NCBI GenBank assembly: GCA_009869945.1 | Contig: WIXG01000200.1 | Coordinates: 62,001 to 126,000 of the forward strand | Source of the DNA: Mesaphorura yosii | Lineage: Eukaryota; Arthropoda; Collembola; Poduromorpha; Tullbergiidae | Direction: 5' to 3' | Length of the DNA: 64,000 nucleotides | Shown here: positions 54,469 to 64,000 of the stretch, in pieces | Position numbering within the stretch: the stretch's first letter is position 1 | Layout: every line of letters begins with the position of its first letter | Notes under the pieces: generated by a model | Seen by the model: the letters and a program-made list of their open reading frames with translations, nothing else | The model's database searches: none | Told to the model about the DNA's origin: nothing | Program-made: the position numbers and the translations under genes

Positions 54469-55360
54469 ACGAACCAAATGGCTGATTCAGCTTGAGAAGT
54501 GGCATAAAGTGTTGCTTAATCACCTAAACTTAACGAATGGAAGCAAGCGCAAGCTCAGAGAATACACGAACTGATTGAATTTATTGACTGACCACAATCG
54601 CCTTGGAACTTTCACTCCGCGCTGTGTCTCAAAGATAAGCCTTGAACTTGAGACACGAAAATGAACTCATTTAAAGTTCAAATTATTCTCTTCACTTGAC
54701 AGCTCTCACTTATAACTAATGTGTTAATTCGTTCAGAGAAGTGAAGATGCTCAGTGAGCACAAGCACTTTATTCAAAATAGCCCTTGAACTAACTCGGCT
54801 CGCTCTGACAAAAGTGTGATAGATTAGCATAGCAGCTTAATCAAGCGCAGTACTCTCGGAATATTGACTATTAGTGGAACGACAAACTTTAACTCGAAAC
54901 TACTCGCTAAAGTTGAAAGCCCAGAGAAACAGGATCCAGGCTTCAAGCAAAACAGATGCGCAGGTTCATGGGACTAGATTAATTGGCAAGGCCGCTGGAT
55001 GCTTATGCATTCCAATTTTAGAGCTACTGGATCTCGTAAATCACGCATAACAAATTAAAATGCAATTACAGGCGTCTATGGCGAAAGTCACGTAGACTGA
55101 CGTAGGTGTCTTACGAAGTAATTAAACGAAAAACACATTCGTCATAACGTGCTGAGGAAGACACGACCGATGTAGCACGTAACACATTTAACTGGCAATG
55201 AATAATTTATTGAGTCAGTTTATCTGTAGAAGCTCATCATTAGCATCCTTCGTCCGTTGCATCTCGCCCATTCGCGTTTAGTCCTTCTGTCCTGAGTCAT
55301 TCGTGCTGTTTCTCTTGCTCACCAATTCAAAATGGATCTTTGCTGTGTTCGTCTTCCCAG
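54469..55360. other. Nocturnin 5' flank
   Basis: No coding potential is visible. The tract TTCGTCTTCCCAG at its right end is a strong splice acceptor, so a non-coding or alternative first exon of nocturnin probably lies here or further upstream. Confidence 0.5.
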
Positions 55361-57040
55361 GATGGGTAGTTTTACATCCGTTCCCGCTACTCGAGAAGAC
55401 ATCCAAGACGTGGACTTCGAAGTCTCGCCACACGATACTCGCGAGTCGTTGATCCATCGCTGTGTTAGTGAACTGCCGCTCCATGCGTTGCCCATCAGGC
55501 GTCAGTTCGTACCATTGGTATCGAGTTCCAAGTTTGCAGATGAAATCACTTCTCTCAGAAATAAGAATGAAATGGATATTTTTGGACTCAAGAGAGTTCC
55601 ATTAACGTACGAAGGTAAGTTGACAAAATCTCATAAGCTTTTCACGGCGAACTGATTTCCACTTATGTATGACCGGTTCTATTTCTATATCAGATTGGGC
55701 TGCAAACGGACTAGGGCCGAAAGATTTCACCACAGAAGGAGGAAGCTTTCGTGTCCTGACTTGGAATATTTTGGCTCAAGGTTGGCATAAAAGAACTAGA
55801 AACATTCGTACCTAATGAAAACACTGACGATTACAACTTCTTAAACTTTACAGCACTGGCAGTCGAGCACGACAACTTCGTCGGGCTTCCGGATGGCACA
55901 TTGGACTGGAATACTCGTCGTCTGCACATTCTCCACGAGATTTTGCACTACGACCCTGACGTCATTTGTCTCCAAGCAAGTAGAACCTGGAATTTCCGAG
56001 TTCTCATGTTTGTTCTGATGCTAATCTGTACTTCGTTCCAGGAAGTAGATCACTACAACTTCATATCCAGTTCTCTGACTCCTCTTGGCTATCGTGGAGT
56101 CTTCTGTTCTAAACCAGATTCACCGTGCATTTATCTGGCAAATAATAATGGTATGTGTACATGCCAAAGATGTCAAGGTGTTGCACAACTTCATGAATCT
56201 CATATTTTATTCAGGGCCAGACGGATGTGCGCTTTTCTTTCGTCGTGACAAGTTTGATCTGATCTCAGCTTCAAGTCGCATAATAGAGATTTGGCGCATA
56301 CAGTCCAATCAGGTTTGCATCTCAGCGAATCTCCGTCTTCGTGAAACTGGTCAGCACGTTTGTGTTGCAACTACTCACTTAAAAGCAAGACAAGGAGAAT
56401 TACTTACAACTATGAGAAACGAACAAGGAAAGGATGTTTCCAATTTCCTGAACGCTTGTGGAGCATCAAACAAACCATTAGTGCTCTGTGGTGATTTTAA
56501 TGCGGTTCCAACGGAGCCCGTGGTCTCAACCATCAAAAACAGGTACTACAATAGGCATTAGATTTCCATTAACTGCACGTGGCAAATATTTTCTGCAAAT
56601 CCACATTCGCTTCATGTATTTAAGTTAGACCTGGGGCGGAGAAAAATGCATGTTAAAATGGATTTTTCCATAATGTTTCAGGTTGGCAGTCAAAAGCGCG
56701 TACTCAGATCTGTACGGTGGGGATGAGCCTCCGTACACCACTTGGAAGGTCAGAGAGGACGGTGAGTATTGCCAGACGTTGGACTACATCTTCTACAACA
56801 AGTGAGTCGGCTACACAGACCCATAAAGGAATGATGATTTATGGTCGTAAATTTCCTGTTTGCAGATTCTGCTCCGTGAAACGCGTGTTGACTCTTCCTA
56901 CCGAAGAGCAAGTCGGGCCAACCCGTCTTCCAAATTTGAACTACCCTTCCGACCATATTGCGATCGCTTGCGACATTCACATTACACCGGCAGAGGAAGT
57001 TCTTCAACCAAATGGCAATCCTGGTGATCAAGGGCTTTAA
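55361..57040 (+). CDS. Noct: Nocturnin (CCR4-type NADP(H) 2'-phosphatase; Drosophila curled)
   Basis: Nocturnin belongs to the exonuclease-endonuclease-phosphatase superfamily. It looks like a deadenylase, but in flies and mammals it removes the 2'-phosphate from NADP+ and NADPH, with circadian control in vertebrates. Exons: 55361-55614, 55694-55780, 55854-55975, 56042-56150, 56215-56542, 56682-56801, 56866-57040 (TAA). From the ATG at 55362 they give 397 residues and the frame closes. Catalytic signatures are all present: TWNILAQ; CLQEVDHY with the metal-binding Glu at about 155; NNGPDGCALFF; TTHLKAR (H245, K247); CGDFNAVPTE (D284, N286); LDYIFY; and NYPSDH (D369, H370). The ATG sits one base after a good acceptor and gives MGSFTS, a myristoylation-type start. 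An in-frame ATG at 55332 lies inside the putative intron and is not preferred. The intron after exon 3 uses a GC donor. Confidence 0.95.
55976..56041 (+). other. Noct: GC-AG intron in nocturnin
   Basis: CTCCAA|GCAAGTAG starts this 66-nt intron and GTTCCAG ends it. The phase-0 join restores CLQ-EVDHY. No GT donor nearby keeps the frame: using the GT at 55980 shifts it. GCAAGT is the usual extended consensus of GC donors. Confidence 0.88.
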
Positions 57041-58224
57041 ATTGGCTAAGTCATTTGTGCAGCTCAAGCTCGAATGCCATGTCTTTCTACAATCAATCGC
57101 GTAAATATTAATTTCTAAGGCTGCCTACGTAAAAACAAACAAAAGGATGGATGAAAAGTACTAGATAGAAAAGATAAATTTTCCCAAAAGGATATTTTTA
57201 AGTAGAGATTAGTAAGTAGGTAGATTTAGAACTTTGGAAGCATGATTTTAATAGAAACTTTTTTTAAACTTGAATCATATGAGTCGCCTTGAGATCGCCA
57301 CTTTTGTGAAATTGAAATAAGGTTCAACGTTGAACGCTTATTTGCGGATTGTGCACATTTTTCTTATCCATACGCTGTATCCCAATCAGATTTCGTTTAG
57401 CCATCACTTTTAATTACTGAGACGTATCGATCAATTTCTTCTCCCTTTTAAAAATATTACTTTTGCATATCAGCAACTTGAAGAGAATATCTTAATTAGG
57501 CGCTGTAAGGATTCCGCTCGTGTATTACGAAAATGGCCTAACAGCTTAATTTGATCACAAAATAATCTTATGAAAACATGGACGTGAAACACAACCAGAA
57601 CGATATTTTGAAAAGAAACCCGTACTTCTACGTCTATCCCCTATCTAATCTGCATCAAATTCTTTTAGCATTCGACAGTCTCGGCTTTCCAAATATTTTA
57701 TAAGATTTCACTCGGGAACTCAATAACGCTTAGTTTTCGGATGATGTAGTTAAGACCGCTTAATTATACAACAATTGTGAACAAAGCAAAAAAATTAAAT
57801 AAAGAGAATAACTTTTATCTTCCAACGACTTGAAATTTTCAATTCAGAGGCCGTGATTCGTCAAACTTCGGCGAACAAATAAATCAATGAACTCGTGTCT
57901 GAAACCTCTTGAATTTCAATGATTTTAATACAGAGTGGTATGATGGTACAAGTAGAAAGGTATTGGTAAATCAGTAACTGTTACAATAATTAAATTGCAA
58001 TGTCAATTGGACCCACTGGGTTTAAGGTGAAAGTAATACAGAGAATCAGAAACGAAAAAACTCTAAATTGCAATCCACAAATTCGAAGTGTGTTAGGTTT
58101 AGTTCTGATTTGAACATAGTTTAAAAATGTTTGAGTTAATAGGTACAAAATTCTTAGCGTTCTTAACATTTAATTCATTGGAAGGCAGAAAACTCTCTGG
58201 AATCAAATGGTAGTTGACTCTCGT
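57041..58224. other. Shared 3' ends of the convergent nocturnin and thymosin genes
   Basis: Nocturnin (plus) stops at 57040 and the thymosin gene (minus) at 58225. An AATAAA at 57798-57803 on the plus strand is a candidate poly(A) signal for nocturnin. On the minus strand an ATTAAA (plus coordinates 58169-58174), about 50 nt after the thymosin stop, could serve that gene. No coding frame is supported between them. Confidence 0.45.
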
Positions 58225-59923
58225 TCAGACTTGCTTCTCTTGATCGATGACTGCAAAAAACAAAATGAATTAATTTATTACCATGTATGACAAAATACTG
58301 CCGCCAATAAAGCTGGTCAATACTTACTCTCTTTCGTCGGAAGCGGATTCTTCTCTTGTGTCTCAACATGCTTCATGTTCTTTGGATCAAAAGTTTCGAT
58401 GCCCTCGCGCAACTTGATCTGTCCTTTCTCAGATTCAATAACTGTAAAACAAACAAGGTTATTGAGAAACCAAGATTATAGAAGTCGACAAAAGTTCTTT
58501 TTCAGTTTACCCTCAGCGTCTGGCAGCACAATTTTCTCTTGGGTTTTGGTATGTTTCAAGTTGTTTTGATCAAAGTCCTCAACTCCCTTCAAAATTGCTT
58601 GTTGAGTCTTCTCGGCAGCGACATCTGAAATTTAATGGACTTCATTAGTACAAAAGATTGAAAAATTTCACCCTGCTAAATGATTGGAAAGTTCAAATTC
58701 TTCATGCAACGTTCACATTTTCAGAGATATCGTCGATACAGGTCAGTGAAATCAATAATTGATTTAACGAATTCATTGTGATTTATGGCTCAGAATCTCA
58801 ATGCGTTCATTCAAACTCAATGCTCACCACAGGAGTGGGAGTGCATAACGAATTGTCAGCAAAAAATTGCAAACATCAGAAATTGCAAGACTCATAGAGA
58901 AAAAGAGAAAGAGTGCAGTGGAAGCAGTAAGCTAATTTCAATACTTGTGTCAAGAACCTTGTGCATTTGGGAGAACCACTTTTTCACAAGTGGACGTGGG
59001 TTTCAGGCCGTGTCCTTTGTCAAATGTCTCCAAACCCTGGATTAATTCGCTGTGCTGGCGTTCTTGCTTCACATCTTCATGCAATACGAACAAAAAAGCT
59101 TGTAAAAAATTAGCTGCGCATGTGCAAACTCAATAACTTACAGAAATTGGTAGTTAGAATCTAGCGACGATTTTTGACAGAAAAAGCAAGCCATGTTAGA
59201 AACAGCAAAGCGAAATTGTCGGCCTAGTTGGAAAATTGAACAGCGACCGTAAGAACTTTTCTTCAGGGACTGTATGATGAGGTTGCGTAGAATATACACA
59301 AATGAAATCAGGAGCTACATTCGAGTCTGAGGATGTGCAGTTCACATCGTAGCAACCTAACTTCAGAAAGTATTGCCAAAAAGACGCATGAATTCTTCTT
59401 ACCCCACCATTTGACAATAGAAAAATGGTTAATTTTGAAGAACAATCACACACCAACACCATATTAGTAAAGTGCCAGGGCATTGTGGAAAAATTCAATG
59501 GGAACAAGCAATAAATTTTATATCCATCTGATCGCAAACATGTTATGTGCTCTGGCTCGTGTTTGTGAAGCAAAGCATGTTCAGATCACCTCGGCTTTCA
59601 AAGCATTCTAACCCCAAACACCTGCCACAAGGTTGCAACAGGCACATCTTTAGTTTTGGCACACCCCTTTCAGTACTGAGTGTATTATATACGACCCGAC
59701 CCAAGACGAAATAGAAACAAACTAATTCAAGACACAAAGAAAAGTGACACATGTCATACTTACCTTCAGCCGAAGGAAGAACAATCTTCTCGCTCGTCGA
59801 GACACTCTTCATCAGCGACGGCTTGAACGATTCAAGTTCGGACTTCAAGTCAGCATCAACCTTTGGCAAGTTCTCCAAAGTTGGCGATCCAAGTTCTGCC
59901 ATTTTGAATTATCGTTTGTTAAT
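58225..59923 (-). CDS. cib: Four-repeat beta-thymosin actin-binding protein (ciboulot / tetrathymosin type)
   Basis: Beta-thymosin/WH2 repeats bind G-actin and control monomer supply for filament growth. Coding exons on the minus strand: 59764-59902 (ATG at 59902), 58958-59074, 58511-58624, 58328-58441, 58225-58250 (TGA). They give 169 residues with all phases agreeing. Each of the first four exons carries one repeat, with the linker-actin motif LMKSVSTSEKIVLP, LKPTSTCEKVVLP, LKHTKTQEKIVLP and MKHVETQEKNPLP; the tail is IIDQEKQV. Repeats 3 and 4 are the most canonical. A splice acceptor, CTTTCAG, at 59924 shows a 5' UTR intron, with 21 nt of leader before the ATG. All inter-exon junctions are phase 1. 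Drosophila ciboulot has three repeats and the nematode tetrathymosin four. Confidence 0.94.
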
Positions 59924-62900
59924 CTGAAAGTTATTAGAAAACGAAATTAATCTTCCGCTGATAATTGGCTAAAGTGAATGGACGGACATCACGCGAGAGA
60001 CAAATCAATGCGCCGGTTCAGCTCAAGACGAGTACTGGCGTATCCTTCAACCTAATCGCATTTCGCAATTTGCACTATCTTTTCTAGCGTACACCTTATT
60101 TGGGCTTCTCAACTTGTCAAATGGGGATTTAAATAAATGCCATTTATCATTCATTTCTCAATATTATTCATAGACGGCAATGGCAACAACTGCAACTGCA
60201 AATGTGCTGAGTTCTTAATAGAGAAATCCAAAATTCGTGAATGGAACAATACAACATTATTGTGGTACAATGGGAGAAATTCACTTGTAATACCGCAACA
60301 TCCTTTCGTTGAAGTTGTTCCTTAACCACCTCAACTCGTCACAAGAAGCAAAACATAAGACAGGAACTGAAGAAAAACTGCAATTTAGTCAGCAAATTCG
60401 GCTTCATAAAAACGAAAGGGAGTGTGATACTGTCAACGCTGTCAATGATTCTTCTTAATTGAAAATATTGACAATAGCCATTGCCCCTCTTAATTGAAAA
60501 TGTCATGAAGAAGTGTACGAGCAAGAAACTGTGTGAGGGACCGCCATTATTTTCTGAAAACCACAATGCGACTTGGCTTTTTCTAGTTTATCGTTCTCCT
60601 CTGCCTTCATGCTGCCTTGTATGGCTTAGTGCGCTGACTCAGCATGTGTGGTAGCCTGGTCATTTAATTAATCTTCGTGTGTAGCTTGCCTTGTCCGGTG
60701 ACAAACTGCGTAGGCGCAACACAAAGTTGCTGCAGCTGTAACTCATTCAAAAGACATCCGCTCATAGAAATTCCTGTCAAACATTGACTTCTCTCTCTTC
60801 GCCGAACGTCGAGTCGAGTCTTACAATGTAACTTTAATAATGGTTAGACGTTGATGCATAATTTGTGTGTAATTACTGTACAAATTATTAAGCCTGGCAA
60901 AGCGATGAGTGCTTGGAACAACACATTTCAATCAGGTACACATCGACATGGGCATGGCCGCGAACTGCGAAGTGCGAAAGTACACATCCTGCAGATCGAT
61001 GATAAACATGATCAAATTTAACACTCGCATGCTCAAGCTATAGTGCCTAACTGAAACTGCGCTTCAAAAGTCACAGTCAAGGTCAGATTGTGAATAATAT
61101 TAATGAACTCTTTCTCACTAATTCTGATCTCTCCCAACATGGTTGACGGACACAGAACTCTCAAGCTCACGCCTTGTCTTCATCTTTTCTGTTCAGTGTT
61201 TGTCTTTAGGGATGCATAGAGCCATAGCGAACGCATCACAGTTACAGTATTTCCGCTGTACAATGTCACGTTGATGTAATCCTCTGCTGGCATTGCCACA
61301 TTGCTAATCAAGATGAGAAAAGGTGGCGAATGCGTTAAAATATTCGGTTCTGCAACTAAAATCTAAAATAACACCCCACTTGAGGAGAGGAGTGAACAAC
61401 GGTCACCTTAGCCTGTCCTCGTCGAGTTCATTAATTCGAGCTATCATCGCCATCTCATCAAGCTGAGATGCTTCCATCCATTTTTAATACACTGCACTCG
61501 ATACTTTTGCGAGGTGCGATGTGGCATTAACCACTAACAATGCAACGTGTGGACATGCCTTGATGCGCGTTCTGCAGTTGTGGACTTTGATGATGCCGTT
61601 CTCATGCAATTTGTAGCGTTAACAGTTATTACGGAGTTCTCGCGCCAGAACTCAATGAAGTCGTAATTAAATTCGCCAGTACTATTTCAGAATCCACAAC
61701 TTGGCAAGCTTTGGCTTAAATTCTTCGGATTCTGTTCGCGATCTTCAAAGGTTAATGAATTCAGCAACCATGGCTCTTAATGAGGATAGGCTTACAAGAT
61801 GAGCAAGTGATGAATCAGATAGGTTTTCATTGTGCAAGTAGTTACTTCACGCCTAACCGTATATTATTACGAGCGCGTGGTCGACATAGTAAAGAGTCCG
61901 GTTTCATTAGCAAAGCGTGAAGGGCACAGAGCCACATATCAAATTGACTTGAAAAATCGCCAGCCCTTCCTCCTCGTCCTCAACACCTGCTCAAATTTCT
62001 ACACAAATCCGCAATCCGTATGGGAGTTCGCATTTCAGCTTCAGATTTCCTTTAACGTCATGAATTTTCGTTATGGCATTCATATCCATGGAATCTTACT
62101 TGACATTCTGCCAGAGTGGATTTATTTACTGAAGTTTATTCAGAGGCAAACGACTATAATGCAAATAAACAATATTTAATAGCATTAATCCTGCATGAAT
62201 TATTCAAAAGCACTGGCTAGCGCCTGGGCTACGGCAGATGTTTGTTATCACACGTAGTGTGCAAATACTGCATAAATGTAGTACCATGTAAAAATTTGCA
62301 GTGAACCGATCTCCGAATGCCACATGGCTCATTTCCTCTCGACGACGTTTGCAAAAACGTTGTTTGCGAATTCCTGCACATATCGAGACAACATTTGAGA
62401 CTCGAAATGTTCCCCTCGAATCAATTTGTTGTTTCAAAAACAAAGAATTGGAGCAACCGTTAACAATGGCTTCCTTTGCTCTGTTACATGATGCGTGCAC
62501 ATTTGGCACATAGTTTACGACGGAATGGGCACATTTAACACGTATGCGATTTGATAAACATGATTTAATTTCAATAATTTGAATCCGTGCGCATGTTTCA
62601 TTTTTCATAATTACAGGGCACACATACTGCGAACCGTGCACGTAAAAGTATGTCCGACCATTTATAGAGATCCTGATCTGAATTTTTTAAATCTCGAACC
62701 TAAGACACGATACAATACGCCGCATTCGATGACAAAGGCGAAAGGCAATAAATCGTGTCAGATCTGCGTTCTTGTCTGCCTTAGAAATGCACATCCCTGC
62801 CTCCAAGACAATTTATTAGTATGCGCATGAGTTGCTAATAATTCAACAGATCAAGACGAAGTTTGCATTGTTTATGATTGAAGCGAGACACCACTGTAGT

Positions 62901-64000
62901 GTACAGAAATGATTGCTATCCGTTGTAGTTGTTCGGGATTGGAGTTCCAACTGCGCAACTTGTAACCTTTCATATCAGTCATTCCCCACAAATTTATATC
63001 ACAATTACGGCAATAATACAGTAATGTATTATAATCCTTCTATCAGTTTCACGTACCGTCATCACAACAGTCATGCCCGGATTTTGATGCAATCTTTCTT
63101 ATCTGCTCAAAAATGAAGCAAAGCCTCAACCCAGTAAACGTTTATTCTCGAAATCGACGAAAAATGTTTTCCTGTTTTCTGCGCTTGATATTTTTATTTG
63201 AGTCGTAATTAGAAATTGATGATGCACATTCGACGATCGATGAATCAATGATTCAGATCTACTTTGCGACGACGTAAAAGGAGAGCAATGAGTTAATGCA
63301 TGGGTGGAATTGAGTTAATTCAGTTAGGCTGTGCTTAATGACTCATAGCAACAAAGAGGGTTGTCCAAAGAATGATCTCATTTGTGAAGTCAAAATGAGT
63401 GAATTCATGTTAGACGCAGCCTTCGGGGAATGAAGAGTTTAATGTGTCAGTGATCTCTAGTCCCCTTGAGAAGTAAATGACTCACGCCGAACACAAGGCA
63501 AATGGTGACACACCAACAGGAAAGACAACTTTGGGGTAAACTTTGAGTTGTGACTACAGAACGAAGATATTGCATAAGAAAAGAATGACCCACACGACGT
63601 GCCCGAGGCATTCCAAGTCCTACGCTTCCTCACTTAGCCATAATTCAATTAAAATTTTACAAGTTAGCAAGTAAAACGGAGAGCTGGATGACTTGACTTC
63701 ATCACAAAGACTTTTACAGCGAGGTGAGATTGTATTCAACGGTTTTGTGCGATGCAGTTAACTTGTGACAATCGAGTGTTAAGTCGTGTTGGGCGCGCAT
63801 TCCAAATTTCTGACGCGTTTCTTTTAATAACATTTTCCCTGAGATCACATATGACATTAAAATGATTTAAAAGCGCTCTCCTGTACATCCCGCAATGCAC
63901 ATTCAGCGTGTTGCATGGCAACGATGTGTCGATGAAGCGTCGTCGTCGAACGCTTGTTCGCAGCGGTACGACTTATTAATATTCATGCTTATAATTTGCT
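59924..64000. other. Thymosin 5' flank and intergenic DNA; no gene seen
   Basis: The promoter and non-coding first exon of the thymosin gene should lie just right of 59924, perhaps in the more G+C-rich segment at about 59970-60090. Beyond that I see only short open frames without known domains. The 13-mer CTTAATTGAAAAT occurs twice about 36 nt apart near 60455-60500. No RNA gene, mobile element or long repeat is evident. Confidence 0.5.

Noticed and set aside
58785-59136. Plus-strand frames over the thymosin gene
   Set aside because: They are shadows of the minus-strand thymosin exon 58958-59074 and its introns.
60137-60325. 62-codon frame beginning MPFIIHFSILF
   Set aside because: It is short, with no clear signal cleavage region, no domain and no splice context.
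62204-62641. 145-codon minus-strand Cys-rich frame
   Set aside because: The cysteine spacing matches no fold I know and the frame lacks supporting exon signals.

Overview
The window is nuclear DNA of an animal, almost certainly an arthropod. Genes are split by GT-AG introns into short exons, and much of the sequence is AT-leaning non-coding DNA. The anchor is a gene for the insect-type GABA-gated chloride channel RDL, recognised from its Cys-loop, its M2 pore lining and the M3-M4 loop that ends in M4. Its pairs of alternative exons resemble those of insect Rdl, which favours an insect or another pancrustacean. I cannot name the species.

Layout: (1) 1055-1829 on the minus strand is the first coding exon of a Ser/Thr/Asn/Gln-rich nuclear-type protein that continues beyond the left edge. 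(2) 1830-27723 is about 26 kb in which I find no convincing coding exon. It probably holds the promoter and signal-peptide exon of Rdl; a phase-compatible candidate lies at 14900-14994. (3) 27724-41629 on the plus strand is Rdl from its second exon to its stop codon. It includes two duplicated exon pairs (3a/3b and 6a/6b) and a 46-nt exon carrying the first half of M2. A small Cys/His-rich ORF lies antisense in the intron after exon 7. (4) 41630 to about 44.4 kb is the Rdl 3' flank and probable 3' UTR. (5) 47437-49155 on the minus strand is a decayed SNF2/TTF2 (lodestar)-like helicase pseudogene that keeps a relic intron. (6) 52448 to about 54468 on the plus strand is a probable small gene for an unrecognised, apparently membrane-spanning protein. 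(7) 55361-57040 on the plus strand is nocturnin in seven coding exons, one of its introns being GC-AG. (8) 58225-59923 on the minus strand is a four-repeat beta-thymosin gene, tail-to-tail with nocturnin. (9) 59924-64000 shows no gene I can support.

The genes do not form an operon or an obvious pathway. Each is likely an independent transcription unit: a neuronal ion channel, a circadian/metabolic NADP(H) phosphatase and an actin-monomer-binding protein. The most informative signals are in the splicing. In Rdl exon pair 3 the reading frame permits only one of the two exons. In pair 6 omission of both creates a stop, but inclusion of both stays in frame. The thymosin repeats are encoded by interchangeable phase-1 exons.
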